A program made the translations under genes and the position numbers. This document shows positions 31,901 to 42,215 of a stretch of DNA of 42,215 nt, piece by piece. The stretch spans positions 1,886 to 44,100 of the forward strand of contig QAXH01004446.1 of NCBI GenBank assembly GCA_004335635.1, written 5' to 3'. A model generated the notes under the pieces. The model was not told the DNA's origin. It ran no database searches and worked only from the letters and a program-made list of their open reading frames with translations. The stretch is from Chloromonas sp. AAM2 (lineage: Eukaryota > Chlorophyta > Chlorophyceae > Chlamydomonadales > Chlamydomonadaceae). Each line of letters starts with the position of its first letter. The stretch's first letter is position 1.

Positions 31901-34229
31901 CCTCGACCGCCTCAACCACCCGGTCAATCTGGGTAACGCCTGCAGCCAGTCAAGCACATGTCACACGTGGTCTTGGTCTAATTTGATCATCGTGTTGCCC
32001 AGTGGCATTGTCCACCCGTCACATGACCTGTCCCGCTTCTGGCCCAAGCAGCACAGCGTACACCTTCCAAGTCGGTACCTAGTGATATCCTCCACTATCA
32101 TGCATGTAATGCTTGGTCCGTCTGGCTTCATGCACCATACGTCTTAATCTCTTATCCAAGATGCCCTGTCTGTACTACCTCTGGAGACATGATGTCTTCA
32201 TACACAAAGGTCTTCACCCCTTGGTTTCAATTATGGCCAATGTACCTATGTACCCTTGATTCTTACACATCACCCACCCAGCACACTGATGCCCGTAAAC
32301 CTCTTGTCCTCTTGTCCCTGTCTGGCTGCACCCATTGATCATTCACCCACCCAGCACACTGATGCCCTTGAGCTCTCCCAGTTTCTTATCCCCCTGGGGC
32401 ACGCACCCAGCCACCACCAACGCCTTGCCGCTCTCCTGAAACCGATACAAGCACACGCACATGCATCACATGGAACACATCCCATGATGTTCATCATGCA
32501 TCACATGGCACCACATGGCATCACATCTCATGTTGATCGTGCAATGCATGCCTCCACCTTGTCCGCGCCTTGTTCATCTGCCCTGACAGACTTCAATACC
32601 CAAGGTGTTCCGAGTGAGACACAGATGACAATGCCCAAGGTGTTCCGAGTGAGACACAGATGACAATGCCCAAGGTGTTCCGAGTGAGACACAGATGACA
32701 ATGCCCAACGTGTTCCGAGTGAGACACAGATGACAATGCCCAAGGTGTTCCAAGTAAGATAGATGATGGCAGCCCGGTAGCAACTTGCAGCACGTGGTCG
32801 TCTGACAACCAGTGGTCTGGAGAAGTTGATCTTCCCCCTCATGCCATGCCCGGACCCTGCTCTGGCTTGGGGCCTGGCTTAGTGTCATGGCCTCCATGAC
32901 ATGTGGCCATCATGGCCTCCACTCTGTCATGGCCTCCATCATGGCCTCCATCATGGCCTGATGATGATGATGATCCATCATGGCCTCCATCATGACCTCC
33001 ATCATGGCCTCCACTGCATCATGGCCTCCACTCTGTCCAAACCTTGCGCTTGCAATGGCTTGCAACATAGATTGAAGTTAGCGAACCTCAAGCCCCTGCC
33101 TCCATCCCAGCTTGTCGCACCTTGGCCTGCTTGACCAGCGTGCTCATGCCCGCCTGGCTGGGCGTCTTGACCGTGCAGCTGTTGACCACCCAGCAGTCTG
33201 CTGACTCACGCTCGTGGTCGGGCACTAATCTGCACATGACACCATACAATGACGCACCGAGTTCCATTTCATTCGACTTTGCGTGTATTTTTGGGGTAAT
33301 TGTGCCAATTTACACATATTCATGCCATTTGCCAGATTTTGCATGCCACTATGTTGAACGTCATGCACCATGCTGCCCTGTCCTGGCATCCCTGGTGTGG
33401 CCTGCTGTGTGCGAGCTTTTGACCAAGGACAGAAAACTACCGGCTTGCAAATGAGCCACAGTGCTCCCAGATGTGATTGCCAGTGTGCCTTACCTGTACC
33501 CATAGTCAGCAAGCTGTCCTGCCTGCAAGCGCGCACATGAGAAGAATGACAAACTCGCTCATTCACGATACTCAGAACGTATATGCCGCAGCCACTGAGC
33601 CGCTGGTGTGGGGTATACGCATGAGATGGGCTGCCCTAGCACATGCTATGACTGCGCGCCTGTGAGGCTGCTGCCGATGCTTAGCGGTGATGGATGCACA
33701 GTCACATGACTGTGATGGATGCACAGTCAGATGATGACCCTTTTGCTGCTTCTGCTGGCAGAGCCCACATGCTAATTAACAGAGCTGTGGCCGTTCCAGA
33801 TTGCTCAATGATCTCTGCTGGCAGACCTGTGATTTGACACCTATTGCGCACCGTCCGCATGATGGCTTGCAGTTTCTAAAATTGCCCTGAGCTGTGACTG
33901 GGGTTGACCCGGAATGACGAATCATGCATGACGCATGCAGCACCCACCATGTATTCGCTGTCACTGACGTTATGAGAGCAACCAAAGGTCTTGACCCACA
34001 CAGTCTGTGTGCCTGGAACATGCTGGCCTGTGTCCTGGCCAGCTGTGCTGCCATTGCCTTGCTGTCCCACGTCGTCATGGCCTTTTGTATGGTTTGCCTG
34101 CATGGGTTTGGCCCTTGGGCGCCTGCTGACACGAGGAGGCTGGGACACAGCCAGGCGAGTGCCCTCATCACCCTCATCACTGCCAGCTCCAAGCTCTTCA
34201 ATGTCAAGCAGGTCCTCCATGTCCACCAT
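27668..34229 (-). CDS. CDKAL1: CDKAL1-type tRNA (t6A37) methylthiotransferase
   Basis: Radical-SAM enzyme that converts N6-threonylcarbamoyladenosine at position 37 of tRNA-Lys(UUU) to its 2-methylthio form. Twelve exons on the minus strand give 754 residues: 33948-34229, 33494-33522, 33121-33229, 32351-32435, 31819-31939, 31320-31461, 30620-30777, 30230-30351, 29880-29974, 29443-29516, 29047-29242, 27668-28519; every phase agrees. The N-terminal cluster cysteines are C84 (KTFGCSHN), C122 (NSCTV) and C151 (AGCVPQ). The radical-SAM CxxxCxxC is C220/C224/C227 ([17 protein letters not shown]). [38 protein letters not shown] and [12 protein letters not shown] follow, then a TRAM-like region. A Gly/Ser/Gln-rich linker of about 170 residues leads to a hydrophobic segment (about 690-716), which parallels the membrane anchor of animal CDKAL1 on the ER. 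Confidence 0.95.
28739..28903. repeat. (AC)n microsatellite with assembly gap
   Basis: A long AC tract in CDKAL1 intron 11, interrupted by 48 N bases (28801-28848). The true length is unknown. It is preceded by CCTCAC repeats. Confidence 0.95.
30410..30490. repeat. Short ACTGGTCACATG tandem repeat
   Basis: Four to five imperfect units of about 15 bp in CDKAL1 intron 7. Confidence 0.7.
31079..31350 (-). repeat. Array of seven 5' splice sites, 40-bp period, at CDKAL1 exon 6
   Basis: On the minus strand the last 28 or so bases of exon 6 plus about 11 intron bases (ending GACCCACTG, then GTGAGTGG) are repeated head-to-tail. GT donors stand at 31319, 31279, 31239, 31199, 31159, 31119 and 31079. 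The middle units are identical; the last has GTGAGG. Only the first donor (exon end 31320) keeps the frame into [10 protein letters not shown]. Retaining one or two units shifts the frame, and three or more include the TGA at 31236-31238. Confidence 0.95.
32271..32294 (-). repeat. Duplicate of the 3' end and donor site of CDKAL1 exon 4
   Basis: 24 bp identical to 32344-32367, which span the end of exon 4 (KGISVLG) and its GTGGGTG donor. The copy is 73 bp farther into the intron, and a weaker resemblance to the body of exon 4 continues beside it. Confidence 0.8.
32601..32755. repeat. 35-bp minisatellite, 5 copies
   Basis: Units beginning CAAGGTGTTCCGAGTGAGAC at 32601, 32636, 32671, 32706 and 32741, in CDKAL1 intron 3. 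Unlike the arrays at exon edges, I cannot derive this unit from a neighbouring exon. Confidence 0.9.
32886..33040. repeat. CATGGCCTCCAT-type tandem repeat
   Basis: Irregular units of ATCATGGCCTCC with an inserted (GAT)n stretch, in CDKAL1 intron 3. Confidence 0.8.
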
Positions 34230-34499
34230 TTTCAGTTCTCAACTGATCAGAAATGCTAGCAGCTGGCTGCAGGAACCACTGACACTGCCGGGCGGCGGGG
34301 GGGCCAAGAAAAAACGGGCCGGAAAAGTGGAACATGTGAGTGCAAGCATAAGATGAAGCAAAGTTAGTGCCTCCTCCTGCAAGAGGCGCATCTGATTGAG
34401 CAGTCAGGCAGCCTTCTTTACTGTGCTCCATCACATACCTCGTATTTGAACTCGGGACTTTGTCATTCGCCCTGTCCAGTCCCTGAGACATCTTCCACG
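34230..34499. promoter_or_regulatory. Candidate bidirectional promoter, CDKAL1 / CCT5
   Basis: 270 bp separate the divergent start codons of CDKAL1 (34229) and CCT5 (34500). Both promoters and leaders must lie here unless leader introns exist. No TATA box stands out; the call rests on layout. Confidence 0.55.
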
Positions 34500-37400
34500 A
34501 TGAGTTTGGCATTCGATGAGTTCGGCAGGCCATTCATCATCATTCGGGTGAGCTGAGCCTTTTTGATGCGATTATAGACGGGCGCGCCATGATCCAATTC
34601 AAAGTTGATCAGCCGTATGCAAGTTGGTCGCCAGAGCCACTTGGCAATGGGTATAATACATGTGACACATGCACTTCAGAGCGCTACCTGGGTTACAAAC
34701 CAGCGCAAAAGCCTCACGGGTTGCAAAATGGGCAAGATGTACCCTGCCTGGGAGACAGAAGCTTCGTGCCTTCGCTTTGCCATGCAGGAACAAGGTAACA
34801 AATCCAGAGTTAAGGGGATAGAAGCTGTGAAGGCCAGCATTCAGGCAGCCAAGTCGGTGGCGCGGACACTTCGATCTTCACTCGGCCCCAAAGGCATGGA
34901 CAAAATGTTGCAAAGCCCGGATGGCGACGTGACGATCAGTGAGTTCTGGTTATCATGCCAGTGTCTACATGCTGGTTGGGTGCATGACTGTCTGGCCAGC
35001 CCTAGACCAAGGGTTTACGCGGCTTGGATCTATGAAGTTGCTAGAGACGTCAAGGGGCAAGGATTTGCCAGGCTTGCAATAGATATATGAACCTTAATGA
35101 TCATGATGCTGCAGCAAACGACGGCGCCACTATCTTGGAAATGATGGAAGTAGAGAATCAGATCGGCAAGCTGCTGGTGGAACTCTCTAAGTCTCAAGAC
35201 CATGAGATTGGGGACGGCACCACAGGAGTTGTGGTGCTGGCTGGTGCTCTGCTTGAACATGCTGAAGCTTTGCTGGACATGGGCATCCATCCCCTGCGCA
35301 TTGCTGAGGGATACGAGTGGGCATGCAAGGTGGCCACTGAAAACTTGGACAAGATCAAAAGCCGTTTTGAGTTCAGCAAGGAGAACATCGAGCCCCTCGT
35401 CAGGGTCTGCAGAACAACGTTGTCCTCCAAAGTGTGAGTGCAGCGTAGCCACATGGCACGTGTTGTCATCCGCGCAAATGCGGCCCAATTCAGTCTAGGC
35501 ATGCAACAGATCGGATCACTGCACATTGGCTCGTATCCTGGACCACCTGTCATTCTTAGTCTGTCCAACGCGTGCAATTTCTAGCAAATCAGTCATTGTG
35601 AAGTAGCATAGCATGGCACAGGTAACATGGCATGGTGACCGCGTTGGAAAATAGACAGGAAGGCCATAGGCACACGGCATGTTGAAAACTGCACCGTGTG
35701 CTCCATGCATCAGGCTCTGCACATGCTGCGTCCAGCACAATCACACACTGTGTACACGTGCTCGTTCTCGTGCAGGGTGGGCCGGTTGAAGGACCAGATG
35801 GCTGAGATCTGTGTTCGTGCCGTGCTCAGCGTGGCAGACTTGGAGAGAAAGGACGTCAATTTAGACCTGATCAAAGTGGGTGGGAGGGATGGGAGGTGCT
35901 GTAGGTGCTGGAGGGGCATTGAGTGCTGAGGATACAGGAACGGGATCAACTCAGATCAGTGTGGATTGCAGCATGGGTGAGACCGTTGCAGGTCAGTGTT
36001 GTGGTGGAAAGGCAGCAGCTGGGGACCCAAACATGGGATCATGCATGGGAGCTACAGACTGTTTGGCGATGTTGCGTTGGTTGGCATCAGCGAAGCGACG
36101 CTAACAGGCTTGTATGGCTTCAGAGGACAGGGCAGGCCGTCCATTCTGTAGCTGCAGCATGCCATGGGAAGCAGTGGTATGCGCGCGAGTGCGCGTCAAA
36201 GAACATGAATGGAATGGCAGGTGTTGTGCACTGGTGCTCTGGTGTATTGTATGGTGTCAGCTTGACTATCGTATGTCGTGCAGGGTAATTATTGAGTAGC
36301 TACAGTACAGGGTTTGGATGCGCTTACATGGTCGTTTGGCGCTAATACACGGTGCTTCATCATGCTTGCCAGCATCATCATCGTCTTTGTATATCGTGTG
36401 GGCTCTGCCTTTCAGGTGGAGGGCAAGGTTGGCGGCATGATGGAGGACACGCGGCTGGTGGAGGGCATTGTCATTGACAAGGACTTCAGCCACCCACAGG
36501 TCAGTGAAGCAGTTGGGACATCGGGGCTGAGGGTCAGCTGTAACGACAATGGTGCCGGGCAGTCAAGAACAGTGGCACAGGATGCCTGCTTACTGGAGTT
36601 TTGGGTGTGATGTAGGTTAAGGTGTGATACTGTGTCAAGAGTCAGGAGAACACCAGGACAAACAACCAAGCCAGTGCAAGGGCTTCGGGTAGGCAGCCAG
36701 GTAAGAGGTTTAGAGGCAATCTAGTTTACGTGGGTCTTGGGTGGGATTTGAAGTATGTGGACATGAGGAGGCCAATTTAGGCAGCTGGGTGATGCTTCGT
36801 GACACTACAAGTCCTCGTGGTTCTAGAGCAAAAGCGGGTCCAGTGGCTATGCTTGCAGTGGAGCCGCTTCATGAGTCGACGAGCCGCTGGGTCATGCAGG
36901 CAGCCACATGTCATCACACCAGCCCTGTTGCACAGCACTTCAGAGTTGCCAATGCAGTGTCTGTGCTGCACTGACAGCAAGCCTGTCAATCCGGTGCCCA
37001 GTGTATGCACTAAGGTGTCCTGTGCCTGGTTTGGTGTGATGCAGATGCCCAAGGAGCTCAAAGACGTCAAGATCGCCATCCTCACATGCCCCTTCGAGCC
37101 ACCCAAGCCAAAGAGCAAGCACAAGGTCAGATGCTGCGGCGAGTGCACATTCCGCATGGGCTGGGGCTGGCATGCCTCGCTTCATGCACGTGTTTTAAAG
37201 CACACAATTTTTCGGTATTCAGTGCTCTGGACAAGCGGCGACGGTCTGGCACCAGGGCTTGACCTACAACGTGCCGCAGACAAGCTGACTGCTTGCTTCT
37301 TTTGTTTCTTCATAAAAAGACGTGGCACCGGCAGACGCGCGCGCACACACACACACAGCACATAACTTCGTCACGCAGGTTGAGATTGACACGGTTGAGA

Positions 37401-40254
37401 AGTTTGAGGAGTTGCGGCACCTGGAGCAGCAGTTCTTCACGGACATGGTGCAGAAGTGCAAGGACAGCGGGGCGGGCCTGGTTATCTGCCAGTGGGGCTT
37501 TGACGACGAGGCAAACCACCTGCTCATGCATAACAACCTGCCGGCCGTGCGATGGGTGGGGGGAGTGGAGATCGAGCTGCTGGCCATGGCCACTGGGGCG
37601 CGCATTGTGCCAAGGTTCAGGTGTGTGTGTGTTGTGTTGTTTGTTTGTTTGTTGCATCAGAAGGCCAAAGTGCAACAGAAGCGAAGGCGCGCACAGGAGA
37701 GGATAACAGTGTCAAGCATTGTTCCAGGGTCGTAGGGCTGTACGGACACGGGCAACGTGCCGCTCTGCTGCTCGCATGGAGCGCAGCGACATTATCATAC
37801 AGCTTGTCTTCGACCCTGCCCCACGAGTGTGCTGTCAACTCCTCTACTCGGCGTGGGCTTCTTTGCAAGTACCAGCCTCACAGAGGCAGTCAGAGTAACT
37901 GCCAAGTCACCTGCGGTGTGGCAACCTCCATCCTAAAGCGTGAAAAACCGCTGTTGCGACATCAAATCTCTCACGGGACACTCTCTCTCCCTCGTCTGTG
38001 CCAATTGCAACTGCGCCTGCTTTCGTGTTGCTTGCAGTGAGCTCGCTCCCGAGAAGCTAGGCACAGCGGGCAGCGTCAAGGAGGTGGGCTTCGGCACCAC
38101 CAAGGACAAGATGCTGGTCATCGAGGGCTGCCCCAACCTCAAGGCAGTCACCATCTTCGTCAGGGGAGGAAACAAGATGGTGAGGCGTCTGTCCAGTGTC
38201 CAGTCAGACGAACAATTACAGGCAGGCAGAGATGGTCTGGCAGTGGCCCAGTGGGTATGGTCACATCACGCTGCGCACCAGCCTGTGTCACAGGCGGGAG
38301 AGTTTTCCTTGTCGGCCATTTTTCCTTTTGTCACTTTAGGGTTGTAAGCATGAGGGTTGGGTGCCAGCTTATTCCAGTTGACACATGTCCTGGTCTACCT
38401 CCCCTGGGTGTTCGCCCGCCTGTGCCACTGCTCTTTGCATTTTACAAACCTTGCATACCTGTGGATATACAAGCCTACCCTAGGATTCTTATGCATCCTA
38501 CACACACCTGACGAGTATACCACCCATCGCTTCTTATCCAGGTGCTTGACGAGATCAAGCGTTCCCTTCACGACGCGCTGTGCGTGGCGCGCAACCTGGT
38601 GCGGGACAGCGCCATCGTGTACGGCGGCGGCTCGGCGGAGATAGCATGTGCACTGGCCGTGGAGGACGCGGCGAACCAGGTGTGTTGTCTTGTTCACAGG
38701 GCTTCCAGTCCGGAGGACTGCTCTGGTGGGCCAAAGAGGAAGGGGAAACGCGAGTGCGGCTATGGGTGGAAGTCATTTTGACATCTGTATCGTCCCACAA
38801 GTTGAACAGAAATTGGGGTAGACGTTGACCATGCATGTGAGCAAGCAGCTTTTCTCGCTTGGCCATGACTTTGATGAAGAAGTCTGCTTAGTGTCATCAG
38901 ATAACACGCGGATTGTCTGTGGGGTTCGTGATTGCAGGTGGTGGGCGTGGAGCAGTACGCAATGCGGGCCTTCTCGGATGCACTTCAGGTGAGAGTGCTT
39001 GTCAATATCACTATTGCCATCAGTAATTGCATCGTCATCTTTACATGGTATGCTCATATCTGCCCAAAGCATAGCAAATAGCTCTGCTCTTTAGATCATG
39101 AGCAGGCCATTTGTTGGTTATGGATGCACTCATGAGCTCGGCGTGCGGTGTTCGTGTAGTTGTCCTGGCTGACTGCAAGGGCTCCATGCGAGTGAATCAA
39201 TCCATGGGCTGGCTTGCCTGCCTGACTCCAGCGGACTGTTATGTCTGTTGTGTCATGCACATGAGAAATGGGTATGCCAATGCAGAGCAAACCGTGTATT
39301 GTGCGCCGTGGCCTGCTCGTTCGCTCGTGCGCTTCGGCTGCCCTGACCCCGGTCCTTGCTTGCCCTGCTGTGCTGTGCACACAGGCAGTTCCCATCGCGT
39401 TGGCAGAGAACAGCGGCCTGCCTCCCATTGAGAGCTTGACAATGGTCAAGAAGCGACAAATCGAGGAGAAGAACCCGTTCCTAGGCATCGACTGCAATGA
39501 GACAGGTGAGGCAGGCAGTCGCCACAGAAGCATGACCCAAGCGTGCAAATTACTGCTTGCTGCTTCCGAACTTCCTTCATCTGGACTTTGTGCGCACCAT
39601 AGCACTGTTTGCTTTGCTCTTCTAGGCCAGCTGGCACGTGTATGTATTTGCACGTCTACTGTCACACTGTTGCCAGCGCCTTGGGATTACCAAGTCCCAT
39701 CGCTGTGAATGCATCAGGATGTTCGTGTATGATCTGCAGTCGCACGGCGTGTGCTTATTGGGGAGTTGCTAGTGTCAGACATGCCTGCTTTACACAGATG
39801 TGTGTGTCTGTGTTGTGTTCTTCAGGCACGTGCGACATGCGTGAGCAAGGCATTTTCGAGTCAGCGGCGTCCAAGAAGAGCCAACTGTTCCTGGCGACAC
39901 AGGTACGCATGGGAATGCACAGTCAACTCGTCATATGAATCGTATGATTGGAAGACAATGACGCAGAAATAAGGCACAGATGCAAGCTGGGTCGGGGCTG
40001 AAATGCTGGCAGAAGCCGACAGGGGCAGTTGCAACACGCTTCAGGCTCCAGGACAGCGCTGGCTTTTGGCATATCACGAGCCTTGTATTGACACTGCAGA
40101 TGATAAGAGTGTGAAGGTCAACACATGTCTGACGGTCAGTGGGGCGTGCTTTATCAGGCATTTCATTAATTGGGCTGTTGGTTGAACTGATATGCAGGTG
40201 TGCAAGATGATCCTCAAGATTGATGACGTCATCAAGCCCAGTGACGTGCAGTAG
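34500..40254 (+). CDS. CCT5: CCT5, epsilon subunit of the TRiC/CCT chaperonin
   Basis: One of eight related subunits of the cytosolic ring chaperonin that folds actin, tubulin and other proteins with ATP. Thirteen exons give 536 residues, near the usual 541: 34500-34547, 34788-34938, 35115-35433, 35776-35875, 36416-36499, 37045-37125, 37379-37620, 38038-38179, 38542-38679, 38938-38988, 39385-39505, 39826-39902, 40198-40254. All phases agree. [16 protein letters not shown] is the CCT5 N-terminus. [10 protein letters not shown] and NDGATI line the nucleotide pocket; GDGTTG at 99-104 is the ATP phosphate loop. [29 protein letters not shown] and AVRWVGG are epsilon-specific. [14 protein letters not shown] closes the ATP site. 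It ends in [21 protein letters not shown] at 40746-40750 is a possible distal poly(A) signal. Confidence 0.97.
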
Positions 40255-41503
40255 CACTGGCAAGGCCAGTCTGTCTGCTGATCTCAAAGAGACGTCAAAC
40301 GTGCATGCATGTGGCCAAGCAGCAGTCTTGGCAGCTGGCATGAGTACTTCCTGCTGTGACGGAGTGGGGACAATACGGTGACTGCTTTCTTGTATTGAAA
40401 CCACGTGGGCGCAAGACGTTTGTTGGCAAGCCAGGGCCAGCACTGGCTGATGCATGGGCCACATTGCAAGGAGGGAGAGCACACCAAGAAGCACGTCCAC
40501 GCAAACACGTCATTACTTGCATGTTTTGCGCCCACAGTTCCATGTGTTCGTGCTTTGCTGGCATGGTATCTCTTGCACGAGATCAGCAGGGTGCATGGTT
40601 GCCTTGATGGAGCGTGCCAATTCTTTTATCGGGCTCTGGCTGTTGCGGTGAACCGGCTTACTTTTGTTCTTTGCAAGCATTCAGAGTCAGAGTGTGCAGA
40701 GATGTACGATTCTTACAAGCAGGTTGTTGCTGTCACTGCGAAGCCTGTAAAAGGCTCCTCAATGCAATGAACGAGATGTTCACCTGGCAAACACGCGACG
40801 AGAAATCAGGTGCATCATCACACCGACATCAATCAGTGATGATTCTGGTAGTCAGACTGATGATCAGTGTAATCAGCCAATGTGCAGCTATGTTCAGTGA
40901 ATGAGCAAGAGCAATCACTTGAATGCATTGCGCCATCAAGCAGCACTCCGTGATCATGCACTCCAGGCGAACCCGATACCACTTGGCATCACTCACTGTC
41001 CGACCTGTGTATGATATCTGTAAACCTCGGCAAAGCCCTCATCACAGGACACGGAATGCGATGGGCACTGCCATGACCTACCCTGAGCAAGGAGGCAAAA
41101 CGCAAAAGGCAAACAACGCTCAAATGACGGGCTGGACACCTTTGACCTTGAAATGTGCTGTCCTAAAATAGAATGAGGGGACGGGCAGCGCACTAGCACT
41201 GGATAGAAAAACCAAAGCCTCAGTCAGTCAATACAACGGCATGACTTTGGAGTTTCTGATCCTGGATACTGCTACTCGGAACAGTGCGTCAAAAGTTGAT
41301 GATTCAGAACTGATTCAGAACTTTTCCAGTGCATGCTTGCGCTACGCTTGTACTGCAACAGCACACATGCAAACTACAACTAATCCTTGTGCCCATGCAT
41401 GGGCGGTCCATTTCCAGTGTTTGGTATGCGTAGCCTCATTTTGTCCCACATCAGTCGCATGCTTCATTTACCCCACATGCAGATGATATGCATTTGCATG
41501 TGT
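40255..41503. other. Region between CCT5 and the right-hand gene
   Basis: About 1.2 kb between two convergent 3' ends. No exon could be supported. TGTAA occurs on the plus strand at 40746 and again near 40866. Confidence 0.5.
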
Positions 41504-42215
41504 TCATCTTATGACGTGCCACCTGGCCGCCATGTATTGATGGGTGGCCTGCCCTTGGAGGTCAAAGGCAGGGTGGTAGAGGGTCTTGTGAGTCCTCCCT
41601 GTGTCAAGTCTCCCCCGGCCTTTTGGGCGTAGTAGTTGCATACCATAATGGATGCTGCCCGGGGCGTTTCGAACAGGTTCAGGTACCTGTGGGCACATGG
41701 GCACAACAAGAGTCACATGGGTCATACTTGTGTCGTAGATCATGCTAATGTGCGTCATCAGCCTCCTGGCGTCAACACTCCTGTCCAGCTTGGCAAAAGA
41801 AAGAGGCGTGCTCATCCGCGCACACTGGCACACGCATGGGAAAGAATATTGATGCACGTTCAGTCCAGTAGAAAACCCAACTCAACAACACATGCACGTA
41901 CATGCAGTGGCGTCTGCGTTTCACAATGCGTTTCATACAGTGGTTCCGCTTCCCACCTAGAAGGGTCTTGCGGGCAGGGGAAGACGCGCTCCCACCCCCT
42001 CCGCCGCGCATACTCAGCCTCCGACTCGATCACCACATCTGGCAGCTGGTCGGGCGCAAGGCCTGGGGAAACAAACGGCAAGGCAAGGCAAAACGTCAAC
42101 ACATGCGAACTGATATCAAACTGTCGATCACAGAGTGGCCAAGCTGTTCACCAGTCTCCTTCCACGCTTGCAGCATCAAGCGGTGGCATGTTGCAAGCAG
42201 GTGTGCCGGGCCCGG
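41504..42215 (-). CDS. Unrecognised protein, 3' part (gene continues past right edge)
   Basis: Three exons fit by phase on the minus strand. 42152-42215 reads HLLATCHRLMLQAWKETG. 41902-42062 reads LAPDQLPDVVIESEAEYARR, then GWERVFPCPQDPSRWEAEP. The exon starting at 41824 reads CARMSTPLSFAKLDRSVDAR, then RLMTHISMIYDT. An AG at 41683-41684 followed by GTACCTGAAC opens either VPEPVRNAPGSIHYG (phase 0) or YLNLFETPRAASIM (phase 2, no donor fits). The stop used here (41504-41506) belongs to the unspliced frame and is uncertain. The charged, Trp-containing sequence looks like real conserved protein, but I cannot name the family. Confidence 0.55.

Noticed and set aside
41640..41684. Exon reading YLNLFETPRAASIM in the right-hand gene
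   Set aside because: Attractive as protein, but no donor in the preceding exon has the phase needed; the phase-0 reading fits better.

Overview
This window is nuclear DNA from a eukaryote, most probably a chlorophycean (Volvocales-like) green alga. The reasons are: long genes split into many short exons with GT-AG introns; TGTAA, the chlorophycean poly(A) signal, shortly after several stop codons; a predicted chloroplast transit peptide on a carotenoid-isomerase-like oxidoreductase; and a secreted CAP protein with a (Ser-Pro-Pro)n tail typical of algal cell-wall proteins. The introns are full of microsatellites and minisatellites, and one decayed LINE-type retrotransposon lies in an intron. 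I see no operons, CRISPR arrays or prokaryotic features. Exon models were built by hand from protein similarity, splice consensus and reading-frame phase.

Layout, left to right. (1) 35-5278, minus: ARMT1/DUF89 metal-dependent phosphatase, running off the left edge. (2) 7037-7327, minus: single-exon LSm5. (3) 7507-17821, plus: 15-exon CRTISO-like FAD oxidoreductase, divergent from LSm5 across 179 bp. (4) 18749-22271, plus: Nudix hydrolase. (5) 24530-25965, minus: secreted CAP/PR-1-like protein with proline-rich tail. (6) 27668-34229, minus: CDKAL1-type tRNA methylthiotransferase with 12 exons and a C-terminal membrane segment. (7) 34500-40254, plus: 13-exon CCT5 chaperonin subunit, divergent from CDKAL1 across 270 bp. 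(8) about 41504-42215, minus: the 3' part of a gene I do not recognise.

The genes are unrelated housekeeping and cell-wall genes and do not form a pathway. Two divergent pairs (LSm5/CRTISO-like and CDKAL1/CCT5) may share promoters.

The most unusual signal is in the introns. In three genes the edges of exons, with their splice sites, have been tandemly duplicated into the neighbouring intron. The strongest cases are seven consecutive 5' splice sites at exact 40-bp spacing after CDKAL1 exon 6 (31079-31320) and seven 3' splice sites before exon 8 of the CRTISO-like gene (13191-13476), spaced in 35/71-bp steps. Single-copy versions flank four other exons. Two introns use GC-AG ends.
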